Positions 1 through 8,136 of a DNA stretch of 57,735 nucleotides are shown one piece after another. Every line of letters begins with the position of its first letter. The stretch's first letter is position 1. This DNA is from Mariprofundus ferrooxydans PV-1 (GTDB lineage: Bacteria > Pseudomonadota > Zetaproteobacteria > Mariprofundales > Mariprofundaceae), in contig NZ_DS022294.1 in the NCBI RefSeq assembly GCF_000153765.1, positions 534,897-592,631 on the forward strand. Reading direction: 5' to 3'. A program made the position numbers and the translations under genes. A model generated the notes under the pieces. The model searched no databases. It saw only the letters and a program-made list of their open reading frames with translations, and was not told the origin of the DNA.

Positions 1-671
1 GCCAACGACCGGACAACGCCCTTGATGTCGCTATAATCACGGTGCAAAAACTTTGCACCGGCTTCACGCAACAAAGCCAGTCGCTGTCCGATACCGATAA
101 ACCCGTAACCCAGTTCGGCCGCGGCCCGCACATCCCAGAGGGCATCACCGAAATAGATAACCCCTTCAAAAGCCGTCAGATTCGCGCTGCGTAACGCCTT
201 CCCTGCTGAAACCGCCATGATTTCCACCCGACTGCCTCCATCTTCCGATGCAGCCAGAGGAATACCATCGACGTCAATACCGCTGGCCTCCAGTTTGAAC
301 AACGCCTCGCTCCGCCAACATCCGGTCGCAATCGAAATCGCAACATCGTCGCGCTGGCGCAGGTAGCGTAAAAATGCAGATGCGCCGGCAACCTCGTAAA
401 ACTGTTCGGAAGCCTTCAGGTGCAGCCGCTGCAAGCACTCCAGCATTTGCTGCTCAATGGCAGCAACCTCCGCCGGCTCTGCATCCCTGCCCCGGCAGTT
501 GCGTATCGCCTCGGCTGTAATGCCATGCGATGTCACATGGCGGTAAGCATGCCAGTCGGTATTCACATCCCGGTAGCCGGTCACCTCGAAAAATGCATCG
601 ACATAGGCCTGCTGATCATATGCGTACGATTCGGTCAGAGTACCATCGATATCAAACATGATCAGATACAC
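1..671 (-). CDS. HAD-superfamily phosphatase, phosphoglycolate-phosphatase-like (3' end outside window)
   Basis: The reverse strand reads continuously from 671 to the window edge, so the C-terminus is missing. The N-terminus carries HAD motif I, MFDIDGTLTES, with both aspartates. Further on are IATGCWRSEAL (motif II region) and VIYFGDALWDVRAAAELG (motif IV with its acidic residues), in normal HAD order. About 75 residues between motifs I and II form an alpha-helical cap. The start is a GTG at 669-671: the ribosome site AACGGAGGT (678-686 reversed) lies six bases upstream, whereas the ATG four codons inside has none. It follows the DHH gene after 81 bases and is probably the third gene of a prmA-led operon. 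HAD enzymes of this shape dephosphorylate small metabolites; the substrate cannot be read from sequence. Confidence 0.8.
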   Translation of the reverse strand, partial: MYLIMFDIDGTLTESYAYDQQAYVDAFFEVTGYRDVNTDWHAYRHVTSHGITAEAIRNCRGRDAEPAEVAAIEQQMLECLQRLHLKASEQFYEVAGASAFLRYLRQRDDVAISIATGCWRSEALFKLEASGIDVDGIPLAASEDGGSRVEIMAVSAGKALRSANLTAFEGVIYFGDALWDVRAAAELGYGFIGIGQRLALLREAGAKFLHRDYSDIKGVVRSL

Positions 672-752
672 CCGAACACCTCCGTTACGCTTACATACTC
701 CGCAATGAGACCATCACAGCAACCCGGTCTTAACGGGCAGCCCCTGAGAAGC

Positions 753-1709
753 TCAGCTGTAGGCGGCTCTGAAAGCTGCAATGAAATGATCCAGCTGTTC
801 GGCAGGCAGGGCATTGATGCCTGCTGCAGCTTTGCGCCCGCCACCGCTCGGGAACTGCATACAGAGCGCATCGGCTCCGGACTTGTTCTCTAACGGCGCA
901 CGCACACTTACCCGGTAATCGCCGCCGGGCAGCAGCGTTACCAGTGCATGCGCCCGTGCAGGAGCCCCGCGCGCCAGCTCATTGCCGAATACGCCGGAGA
1001 CACGCCTCGTCCAGGGAGCATCCGGCAAGAACACCACCCGGATCGCACTCTCATCAATAGAAAAATCCAGCTCGCGCGCCTGCGCCATATCGGATGCATA
1101 CCCCTCATCCAGCTGCCGATAAGCCGCCGAATCAGCGATAAATGCAAACGGATCGGCAAACGGGGCGACCTCCCGGTAGAGCTGATCCGGCGCGACATAG
1201 AGATCGTCCAGCTCTACCCCGTAACCATTGTAATTAATCAGCGTACCCAGGTGCGCCAGCTGCGAGAGCTGCATATCGGTGAGCCCCAGAGGCGACGCTG
1301 CCGCTCTCGCCGATGCAAACAGATTATCACCGAATGCCGCCACGACAGCCCAGGGCAGATATGCGCCCCCGAGAAAATCATTCACCAGCAGGCTGGTGCA
1401 GACATCGGCATCCGTATTGATATGAGCCTCCAGATCTGCCGACTGCGGTATTTCACCGGCAAAATGATGGTCGAAATAGCGTACACGGGCGCCCCCGGCC
1501 AGCAGACGGTTGAGCTCATCCCTGTTTTTATCCAGCGAGATATCCAGCACCGTCACCTGATCACCGGCTTCGGCATGCACCCGTTTGAGTAGTGCGATAT
1601 CCCGTTTTACCCCGGTAACCAGCTCCGCATCACGCGGCGCGGCCAGCCGCAACTGATGCAATGCACAGATACCATCGGCATCCCCGTTGAATACATCAAT
1701 ATATTTCAT
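753..1709 (-). CDS. DHH-family phosphoesterase
   Basis: A 318-residue protein that opens with MKYIDVFNGDADGICAL and has the family motif YFDHHFAGE near residue 90, followed by a DHHA1-type end with FPSGGGRKAAAG. DHH proteins are metal-dependent phosphodiesterases or exonucleases (RecJ, NrnA, c-di-AMP phosphodiesterases). Here GDADG replaces the usual first HxDxDG, which is typical of a less studied subgroup. The start ATG overlaps the prmA stop as ATGA, so translation is coupled; a longer frame upstream would run deep into prmA and is not used. There is no RecJ OB-fold and no CBS domain, so a small nucleotide substrate is more likely than long DNA, but that is inference. Confidence 0.75.
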   Translation of the reverse strand: MKYIDVFNGDADGICALHQLRLAAPRDAELVTGVKRDIALLKRVHAEAGDQVTVLDISLDKNRDELNRLLAGGARVRYFDHHFAGEIPQSADLEAHINTDADVCTSLLVNDFLGGAYLPWAVVAAFGDNLFASARAAASPLGLTDMQLSQLAHLGTLINYNGYGVELDDLYVAPDQLYREVAPFADPFAFIADSAAYRQLDEGYASDMAQARELDFSIDESAIRVVFLPDAPWTRRVSGVFGNELARGAPARAHALVTLLPGGDYRVSVRAPLENKSGADALCMQFPSGGGRKAAAGINALPAEQLDHFIAAFRAAYS

Positions 1710-2557
1710 TTCCGTACAAGCTCCACCGAGGCCCACTCTTCCAGAGTGTCGCGGCGCACCTCGACCAGCCCTTCTGCCGCATAGGCAGCACAAACATCAT
1801 CCACCTGTGTGGTCAGCAGACCGGAGAGAATCAGATGATCGGCAACACATGCCGACAACTCTGTTGCCATCCATACCAGCGGCGCGGCAAGAATATTGGC
1901 CACCACCAGCTCGAACTGCTGCTTCGGCGGCGTATCGGCCAGCAACACATCCAGTGCAACGCCGTTAATCCCGGCATTGGCCTGACATGCGTCGACAGAA
2001 TCCTGCTCCATATCGACAGCCAGTGCCGATCCGGCACCCAGTTTGATAGCGGCAATGGCCAGCAGTCCGGAGCCCGCCCCCATATCCAGCAGCGTCAACG
2101 GCGGCCGCTTATCACAGATGCGCTCAATAGCCTCCAGACACAGACGCGTTGTCGGATGCGTACCGGTACCGAAAGCCATACCGGGATCGAGCACAATATC
2201 GATACGCCCGTCGTTCGGCCCTTCGCAGAACGATGGCCTTACCCAGAGCCGCTTGCCTACCGGCATCGCATGCCAGTCCTTCTGCCAGGCCGTCTCCCAG
2301 CCATGCTGCTCCAGTGTCGTCAGCGTAAAATCCGCAGGCTGCAGGCCGGCCAGCAAAACAGCCGCCGTTAACCCGGCGCGTCGTTTAGCTTCATCCTCAT
2401 CTATGGCAAACCAGGCAAGATGTTCACAAGCTTTGGAATCAGCATCCGTCTCACTCGCTACCCCCAGAGACTGTAGGGCACCGGCCAGCTGCATAAAGTC
2501 GTCCTCTTCCATCGCGGTTGCCGGTATTCGCAGCTCCAGACATTTTCCTGCTTGCAT
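1706..2557 (-). CDS. prmA: Ribosomal protein L11 methyltransferase
   Basis: PrmA transfers methyl groups from S-adenosylmethionine to amino groups of ribosomal protein L11 in the cytoplasm. The 283-residue product has the family features in order: an N-terminal substrate-recognition domain, the stretch DPGMAFGTGTHPTTRL, the SAM-binding loop LLDMGAGSGLLAIAA, the acidic residue in LAVDMEQDSV, and the NPPY-like VVANILAAPL. The ATG at 2557 is preceded by GAAGGGGA. It heads a minus-strand operon with the DHH gene (ATGA overlap) and the HAD gene, and it diverges from the oxidoreductase gene at 2607. The 49 bases between should hold promoters for both directions. Confidence 0.93.
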   Translation of the reverse strand: MQAGKCLELRIPATAMEEDDFMQLAGALQSLGVASETDADSKACEHLAWFAIDEDEAKRRAGLTAAVLLAGLQPADFTLTTLEQHGWETAWQKDWHAMPVGKRLWVRPSFCEGPNDGRIDIVLDPGMAFGTGTHPTTRLCLEAIERICDKRPPLTLLDMGAGSGLLAIAAIKLGAGSALAVDMEQDSVDACQANAGINGVALDVLLADTPPKQQFELVVANILAAPLVWMATELSACVADHLILSGLLTTQVDDVCAAYAAEGLVEVRRDTLEEWASVELVRK

Positions 2558-2606
2558 CTTTTGTTCCCCTTCGTTCCAATACTGCCCTCTTAAATGGAGG
2601 TCGCTG

Positions 2607-3326
2607 GTGCACAACTCTTCTGCTTATCGCATGCGGGTCAAAGAAAATATCAGAATGGTTGACCCGGCATGCCACGATACCGTCATGCAGCTAACGCTGG
2701 CATCTCCGGACGGTGCAGATGTCCGATCATTCACGGCCGGCCAGTATGTGCGCCTGGCTATCCCCGGCGTAAAGGAGCCTGCAGCCGGTTATTTTGCTAT
2801 TGCTTCCGGACCGGAATCGCTCTCCTCTTATCAGTTTTATATTAAAAATGCCGGCCCCTTATCCGCCTATCTCTGCGATATGCAAGCAGGTGCAGAGCTG
2901 GAAGTGGAAGGGCCGATGGGCAAGGGCTTCGACCTGAATACGCACAAGGGTAAGGATGTCTACCTTATCGGCGTAGGCACCGGCATTGCACCGCTACGCA
3001 GCCTCTGGAATCATATCATCTGTCACCGGTCGGATTTCGGAAAGGTCGCTATTTATGCCGGCTTCAGGACCGCCATGCACCAGATGCTGACCGATGAGCT
3101 GGCTGAGCTGGCCAGCCATGATATTGAGGTCTCGATCACACTGGAGGCCGGCCATGACAGCTGGGATGGCCCGATCGGTTATGTACAGCATGCTCTGGAA
3201 AACGATGCTCCGGACGGCAGCCATGCCGTGGCGTGCCTCGCCGGCATGAGTGCAATGGTGGACGCATGCACGGAAACGCTGCATCATCTCGGATTTGATG
3301 ATAGCTGCATCCTGCTCAACTATTGA
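2607..3326 (+). CDS. FAD/NAD(P)-binding oxidoreductase of the ferredoxin-reductase superfamily
   Basis: A 239-residue cytoplasmic flavoprotein. The first half is a ferredoxin-reductase-like FAD barrel (FTAGQYVRLAIPGVKE, GYFAIASGPES). The second half starts with the NAD(P)-binding loop YLIGVGTGIAPLRSLW and ends ILLNY. It has no iron-sulphur cysteines, so it is not a second PyrK. The start is GTG 2607, five bases after a perfect GGAGGT (2596-2601); the frame stays open upstream but that part is antisense to prmA. It is the first gene of the run that continues through ruvX into pyrRBCK, so its co-expression with pyrimidine synthesis is notable. Substrate and electron acceptor are unknown. Confidence 0.8.
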   Translation: MHNSSAYRMRVKENIRMVDPACHDTVMQLTLASPDGADVRSFTAGQYVRLAIPGVKEPAAGYFAIASGPESLSSYQFYIKNAGPLSAYLCDMQAGAELEVEGPMGKGFDLNTHKGKDVYLIGVGTGIAPLRSLWNHIICHRSDFGKVAIYAGFRTAMHQMLTDELAELASHDIEVSITLEAGHDSWDGPIGYVQHALENDAPDGSHAVACLAGMSAMVDACTETLHHLGFDDSCILLNY

Positions 3327-3837
3327 CCCTGTGACCGATTCCAGTCGGCCTGAACAGCCTGTTTCCTCCTCCCGGATTCCTGACAAAGATCTCCCGCCCG
3401 ATTTCGCACTGCCATTGATTGCGCTCGATATCGGCATGAAACGCATTGGCGTTGCCGTTTGCGACCGTTTCGGCATCAGCTGCCGCGGCGTGACCTGCCT
3501 GATGCGCAGGGATCATGGCTGGCCTCAGCAGCTGGCCAAGGTCGTCAGGGAGTACGGCGCAAAATCTGTTGTCGCAGGTCTGCCGAAAAATATGGATGGC
3601 ACCGAAGGAGTGCAGGCCGCTGATGCCCGTGCCGCCGTAGCCGAATTGAAAAAAACGCTGCCACTGCCGGTTACATTCCAGGATGAACGCCTCTCCACCT
3701 GGACGGCAAAAGAACGACTTTATGCACAGGGCTTGCGCGAAAAAAAGGTGCAGGAAAAACTGGATCAGACAGCCGCCGCAGTCATTCTGGAGGATTTCCT
3801 GGCTTCCAATCCGCAGCTTACGGGGAAAAAACTATGA
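3298..3837 (+). CDS. ruvX: Holliday-junction resolvase-like / pre-16S rRNA nuclease
   Basis: RuvX (YqgF) has an RNase H-like fold and matures the 16S rRNA 5' end. The conserved core is complete: ALDIGMKRIGVAV with the first catalytic aspartate, GLPKNMDGTEGVQA, FQDERLSTWTAKERL with the catalytic glutamate, and KLDQTAAAVILEDFL with the last aspartate. The start is uncertain. ATG 3298 overlaps the upstream gene by 29 bases and has no good ribosome site; GTG 3331, just after the upstream stop, is the other candidate. Either leaves an unusual low-complexity leader of 25-35 residues before the fold. The stop overlaps the pyrR start as ATGA. Confidence 0.9.
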   Translation: MIAASCSTIDPVTDSSRPEQPVSSSRIPDKDLPPDFALPLIALDIGMKRIGVAVCDRFGISCRGVTCLMRRDHGWPQQLAKVVREYGAKSVVAGLPKNMDGTEGVQAADARAAVAELKKTLPLPVTFQDERLSTWTAKERLYAQGLREKKVQEKLDQTAAAVILEDFLASNPQLTGKKL

Positions 3838-4355
3838 GTAGCATCATATTTGATCATCAGGCGGTCGAAGATGCCATTGGCCACATGGCCGACGCCATAC
3901 AGGGTGAGCAGGTTCATCTGATCGGCATCCAGCGCGGCGGCGCCAAGGTCGCCAACGCCCTGCAACAGCTGCTGGAGGCGCGCGGCACACAGGTTTGCCG
4001 CGGTAATCTGGATATATCGTTCTATCGCGACGACCTGGATACCATCGCTCCCAACCCCGAAGTAAAGCCATCGCAGCTACCACACAATTTCAACGGAAAA
4101 ACTATCTGGCTTATTGATGACGTACTCTATACCGGCCGCACCATTCGGGCGGCGTTGGGAGAGATCTTCGATTACGGTCGTCCGGCCGCGGTCAAACTGG
4201 CTGTACTGGTCAATCGCGGCGGCCATCAGCTGCCCATCGCTCCGGATCTGGTGGGGCTGAACTATAATGCCGACCCCGGCTGCTCAATCAAACTGGTCAC
4301 GGCAGGTCCCTGGTATATCGAACAACGCGATCCATCAAGCGCGGAGGAGCAATGA
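3834..4355 (+). CDS. pyrR: PyrR, uracil phosphoribosyltransferase / pyrimidine operon regulator
   Basis: A 173-residue phosphoribosyltransferase fold with the PRPP loop IWLIDDVLYTGRTIRAAL and the hood-like segment YRDDLDTIAPNPEVKPSQLP that marks PyrR. In Bacillus, PyrR binds pyr mRNA and attenuates transcription in response to UMP; many relatives also convert uracil and PRPP to UMP. It is coupled by ATGA overlaps to ruvX before it and pyrB after it. I see no leader with antiterminator/terminator hairpins ahead of it, because the gene starts inside ruvX. An attenuation role is therefore not supported by this sequence and the salvage activity may be its main job. Confidence 0.92.
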   Translation: MSSIIFDHQAVEDAIGHMADAIQGEQVHLIGIQRGGAKVANALQQLLEARGTQVCRGNLDISFYRDDLDTIAPNPEVKPSQLPHNFNGKTIWLIDDVLYTGRTIRAALGEIFDYGRPAAVKLAVLVNRGGHQLPIAPDLVGLNYNADPGCSIKLVTAGPWYIEQRDPSSAEEQ

Positions 4356-5341
4356 AAACCATCAAACATCTGTTCGGCATTGCCGATCTTTCGCGTGAAC
4401 AGATCGAGTATCTGGTCAACATGGGCGAATCCTTTATTGAGGTTAACCGCCGCTCCATCAAAAAAGCACCGACACTGCGTGGCAAAACCATTATCAACCT
4501 CTTCTTTGAAAACTCAACACGCACCCGTACCAGTTTTGAGCTGGCCGGCAAGAGACTCTCTGCCGATGTGATTAATATCTCGGCCTCGACCAGCGCGACG
4601 ACAAAAGGGGAAACCCTGCTCGATACCGGTCAGACGCTGGCCGCGATGCAGCCACATGTGCTGGTCATCCGTCACTCACTGGCCGGCACCTGTGAGTTCC
4701 TGGCCGAATATCTGCCCAACACCGCACTGGTTAACGCCGGCGATGGCGCGCATGAGCATCCGACCCAGATTCTCACCGACCTGCTAACACTCAAACAGAC
4801 ATGGGGATCGCCTAAGGGAAAGATCATTACCATCGTTGGCGATATCGCCCATTCGCGTGTGGCCCGCTCACACCTGCTGGCGGCACAAAAGCTGGGTTAT
4901 ACGATGCGCGTAGTGGCTCCGAAGACGCTGCTACCGTCGCAAATTGAGCGCTATGGCTGCGAGGTCTATCATGATTTTGATGCAGCACTCCCCGGCTCCG
5001 ATGCCGTTTATATGTTGCGCGTTCAGACCGAACGGCTGACCGACAGCTGCGCCTTCCCCTCCATCCGCGAATATCACGAGGCCTACGGTCTGAATGCGAA
5101 GCGTTTGCGTGCAGCCGGCCCCGATTGCATCGTCATGCATCCGGGCCCGATGAACCGCGGCGTGGAAATTGCCACCGATGTGGCTGATTCGCTGAAGAGT
5201 CATATCCTCAATCAGGTGGAGCACGGCGTGGCCGTGCGCATGGCTGTACTGGCCGCCCTGTGCGGCGGACAGCATGAAGAGAAGAGTACGGACAGCGGCA
5301 AACCACTGTCCGATGACAAGGCACAGGGGTCACTGGCATGA
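4352..5341 (+). CDS. pyrB: Aspartate carbamoyltransferase catalytic subunit
   Basis: The enzyme joins carbamoyl phosphate and aspartate, the committed step of pyrimidine synthesis. The carbamoyl-phosphate loop ENSTRTRTSFELAG lies near residue 50. It is followed by GDGAHEHPTQILTDLLTL, by TIVGDIAHSRVARS, and by the domain-closing MHPGPMNRGVEI. It has 329 residues, somewhat longer than the 300-311 of simple ATCases because of a charged C-terminal tail that is rich in lysine, serine and aspartate. AGGAG precedes the ATG, which overlaps the pyrR stop (ATGA). The stop overlaps the pyrC start in the same way. No pyrI regulatory subunit is present nearby. Confidence 0.97.
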   Translation: MKTIKHLFGIADLSREQIEYLVNMGESFIEVNRRSIKKAPTLRGKTIINLFFENSTRTRTSFELAGKRLSADVINISASTSATTKGETLLDTGQTLAAMQPHVLVIRHSLAGTCEFLAEYLPNTALVNAGDGAHEHPTQILTDLLTLKQTWGSPKGKIITIVGDIAHSRVARSHLLAAQKLGYTMRVVAPKTLLPSQIERYGCEVYHDFDAALPGSDAVYMLRVQTERLTDSCAFPSIREYHEAYGLNAKRLRAAGPDCIVMHPGPMNRGVEIATDVADSLKSHILNQVEHGVAVRMAVLAALCGGQHEEKSTDSGKPLSDDKAQGSLA

Positions 5342-6630
5342 GCGGCACACTGCTGATAAAAAACGGACATATCATTGATCCGGCCAACGGCATAGATACC
5401 GTCGCCGACCTGTGGATCAATGATGGCAGAATTGCCGGCATCGGCAGCTTTGAGGGCGAGCAGCCGGATCAGCTGGTTGATGCCACCGGCAAGGTGGTTT
5501 GCCCCGGCCTGATTGATATGCATGTACACCTGCGCGAACCAGGCCAGGAGTGGAAGGAAGATATTGAATCGGGCTCCCGCGCGGCTGTAGCAGGCGGCGT
5601 CACAAGCATGTGCTGTATGCCCAATACCGGCCCCCATATCGATCATGCAGGCATTGCTCTGCAGATTGTCGCCCGAGCCAGACAGGTGAACCTGTGCAAT
5701 GTGCACCCGATTGGTGCTGTGACAAAAAACCTGGACGGGAAGGAGCTGACCGAGATGCGCGAGCTCTCCCGCGCCGGTTGCGTGGCTTTTTCCGATGACG
5801 GCTTGCCGATCTGGCATGCCGGCGTGATGCGCAAGGCCCTCGAGTACTCTGCCAGCTTCGGCTTCATGGTGATCCAGCATGCTGAAGAGAAGGCGCTGAC
5901 CAAGGGCGGTGCGGTTAATGAGGGATGGATTTCCACCCAGTTGGGCGTGGAAGGCATGCCGGCAGCCGGTGAAGACTCAATGATTGCCCGCGACATCATG
6001 CTGACCAAGCTCGCCGATGCACGCTATCATGTGGCCCATATCTCCACGGCAGGCGCCGTGGAGCTGGTACGACAGGCGCGCAAACAGGGTTTGAAAGTAA
6101 CCACGGAAGCTGCCCCTCACCACTTTGCCCTGACCGAAGATGAGGTGCTGGGATATAATTCCGATGCCAAGATGAGTCCACCGCTGAGAACCGAAGCGGA
6201 TCGACTGGCCGTCGTCGAAGGGTTGAGAGACGGCACCATTGAAGTCATCGCCACCGACCATGCGCCGCATCACGAAGATGATAAACGCTGCGGACTCTCC
6301 TGCGCCGCCTTCGGCATTGTAGGTCTTGAAACCATGCTGCCGGTATCGCTTGAGCTGGTTCGTGATGGCGTACTATCCATGTCCGATATGATCGCCAAGA
6401 TGACCTGTAATCCGGCCCGCCTGCTGGGGCTTGATTCAGGCACACTCTCAACCGGCGCAGACGCAGATGTCACCATCTTCGATGCCGATGCCACGTGGAT
6501 GCTGGATCGCAACAAACTGGTATCCAAGGGTAAAAATACGCCGTGGCACGGCAAGCAGATGACAGGGCGCGTTACCCATACTATCAAAGCCGGGCGGGTC
6601 GTATTCAGCGACGGAGTCGTGCATGAGTAA
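5338..6630 (+). CDS. pyrC: Dihydroorotase, long (class I) type
   Basis: A 430-residue amidohydrolase that cyclises carbamoyl aspartate to dihydroorotate. The metal ligands and catalytic residues of an active enzyme are visible: DMHVHLREPG, the histidine in VIQHAEE, the histidine in YHVAHISTAGAVEL, and the aspartate in IATDHAPHHEDDK. This matters because many proteobacteria carry an inactive PyrC-like partner (PyrX) next to pyrB; this copy keeps the catalytic set. It overlaps pyrB by four bases and pyrK by eight, so pyrB, pyrC and pyrK should be made in fixed ratio. Confidence 0.96.
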   Translation: MSGTLLIKNGHIIDPANGIDTVADLWINDGRIAGIGSFEGEQPDQLVDATGKVVCPGLIDMHVHLREPGQEWKEDIESGSRAAVAGGVTSMCCMPNTGPHIDHAGIALQIVARARQVNLCNVHPIGAVTKNLDGKELTEMRELSRAGCVAFSDDGLPIWHAGVMRKALEYSASFGFMVIQHAEEKALTKGGAVNEGWISTQLGVEGMPAAGEDSMIARDIMLTKLADARYHVAHISTAGAVELVRQARKQGLKVTTEAAPHHFALTEDEVLGYNSDAKMSPPLRTEADRLAVVEGLRDGTIEVIATDHAPHHEDDKRCGLSCAAFGIVGLETMLPVSLELVRDGVLSMSDMIAKMTCNPARLLGLDSGTLSTGADADVTIFDADATWMLDRNKLVSKGKNTPWHGKQMTGRVTHTIKAGRVVFSDGVVHE

Positions 6631-7495
6631 AGAGCAGGATGCCACCATCTTTGAAGAGCAGGCCAGGGTACTGGCTCATGTCACCCATCCGGGTGATCAG
6701 TATATTATGCGCCTGCATGCACCAAAAACAGCCGCCCGGGCAAAACCCGGTCAGTTCGTACACCTGCGCGTCTCACCGGAGCGGCCACTGCGCCGCCCGA
6801 TCTCGATTATGCTCACCGATCCGGAGCACGGTACAATCGACCTGCTCTATAAGGCCATCGGCGAAGGCACACAACTGCTGACCGAACGCAAAGCCGGAGA
6901 CCTTATTCCGATGCTCGGCCCGATCGGCGTGCCGTTCGACCTCTCCGACCACACCAAACGATACGTGCTGATCGGTGGCGGCGTCGGTATTCCACCAATG
7001 ATTTTTGCCGCAGATCAGTTGCAGGGCAAGGCCGACTGTATCCTCTTTGCCGGCTCTGAAGTCGAATTCCCGTTTGCCCTGAAGCCGTCAACCACACTAC
7101 TGCCCGGCATTAATGGCAACGCCATTCTCACCATCCGCTCGCTGGAAGAGCGCGGTATACCGTCCCGGCTGGCCTCCAATGCAGGCCTCTATGGCTGTTA
7201 TGAGGGGCATGTGCCGAATCTGGCCAGAGATTATCTGCAGGCCCTGCGGCCGGATGAACGGGCGCGTTGCGTACTACTCTCATGCGGGCCGCATCCTATG
7301 CTGCATGCAGTAGCAAAGCTGGGACGCGAGCTGGAGATCCCTACCTTCCTCAGCCTGGAAGAGCATATGGCCTGCGGTATCGGCGGTTGCGCCGGCTGCG
7401 TGGTTAAAACGCTTGAAGAGGGTCAGGAAAAATATCGCCGCGTCTGTGTTGACGGGCCGGTGTTTGCGGCGGAGCTATTGCCGGAGTTTGCATGA
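6623..7495 (+). CDS. pyrK: Dihydroorotate dehydrogenase electron-transfer subunit
   Basis: PyrK carries electrons from class 1B dihydroorotate dehydrogenase (PyrD) through FAD and a 2Fe-2S cluster to NAD. The 290-residue protein has the FAD motif RPLRRPISIML, the NAD-side loop YVLIGGGVGIPPM, and a C-terminal cluster of four cysteines in MACGIGGCAGCVVK plus YRRVCVDGP, the PyrK pattern. It overlaps the end of pyrC by eight bases. The partner pyrD is not in the window, so a class 1B PyrD should be elsewhere in the genome. The gene resembles the oxidoreductase at 2607 in fold, but only this one has the cluster. Confidence 0.92.
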   Translation: MSKEQDATIFEEQARVLAHVTHPGDQYIMRLHAPKTAARAKPGQFVHLRVSPERPLRRPISIMLTDPEHGTIDLLYKAIGEGTQLLTERKAGDLIPMLGPIGVPFDLSDHTKRYVLIGGGVGIPPMIFAADQLQGKADCILFAGSEVEFPFALKPSTTLLPGINGNAILTIRSLEERGIPSRLASNAGLYGCYEGHVPNLARDYLQALRPDERARCVLLSCGPHPMLHAVAKLGRELEIPTFLSLEEHMACGIGGCAGCVVKTLEEGQEKYRRVCVDGPVFAAELLPEFA

Positions 7496-8040
7496 CAGGC
7501 AGTACCGCCATGGATGTGCTGGAATTCTGGTTTGCGGAGCTTGAGCCGCGCCAGTGGTGGGTCGCAGATACTGCACTGGATGAGGAAATCCGACAGCGTT
7601 TCAGCGAGTTGCATGCCGATGCGAGCGCCGCAAAACTGTATAACTGGCGCGAAGATGCAGCCGGTCGACTCGCCGAGATCATTGTACTCGACCAGTTTTC
7701 ACGCAATATCTACAGAAACACACCGCAGGCCTTCGCCTGGGACGGCATGGCGCTGGTACTGGCACAGGAGGCAATACGCATCGGAGCCGATCAGGAGTTT
7801 GATGCGCCGGAAAAAGCCTTCTTCTATATGCCCTATATGCACAGCGAATCGATGGCGATTCACACCCAGGCGGTAAAACTGTTCGATCAACCGGGTGTGG
7901 AGTTCAACCTGGAGTTCGAGATCAAGCACAAGATCATCATCGACCGCTTCGGCCGCTATCCTCACCGCAACGCCATCCTCAGCAGAACATCCACGCCGGA
8001 AGAGCTGGAATTCCTCACCCAGCCGGACAGCTCATTCTGA
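7492..8040 (+). CDS. DUF924 family protein
   Basis: A 182-residue, all-helical soluble protein with the hallmarks of DUF924: VLEFWFAELEPRQWW at the start, the central IIVLDQFSRNIYRNTPQAF, AFFYMPYMHSES, and the terminal DRFGRYPHRNAILSR. The family has a tetratricopeptide-like helical fold and no firmly established biochemical role. The ATG at 7492 overlaps the pyrK stop as ATGA, which makes it the last gene of the pyrimidine run; an ATG at 7510 is a second possible start. The next gene is convergent. Confidence 0.88.
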   Translation: MTGSTAMDVLEFWFAELEPRQWWVADTALDEEIRQRFSELHADASAAKLYNWREDAAGRLAEIIVLDQFSRNIYRNTPQAFAWDGMALVLAQEAIRIGADQEFDAPEKAFFYMPYMHSESMAIHTQAVKLFDQPGVEFNLEFEIKHKIIIDRFGRYPHRNAILSRTSTPEELEFLTQPDSSF

Positions 8041-8136
8041 CAAGCGGCGAAGCACCATCCATTTAAAGCTTATCCCGCCCTTTCTGCCCGCTGAACACAG
8101 GCAGCTACTAACTCGCAATGAACACCTCGTTTTGTA

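Noticed and set aside
2043-2606. A long N-terminal extension of the oxidoreductase at 2607
   Set aside because: It is antisense to prmA, has no ribosome site, and a GGAGGT fits GTG 2607.
3331-4355. A PyrR-dependent attenuator in the pyr operon
   Set aside because: pyrR starts within ruvX and pyrB within pyrR; no leader with alternative hairpins exists at these places.
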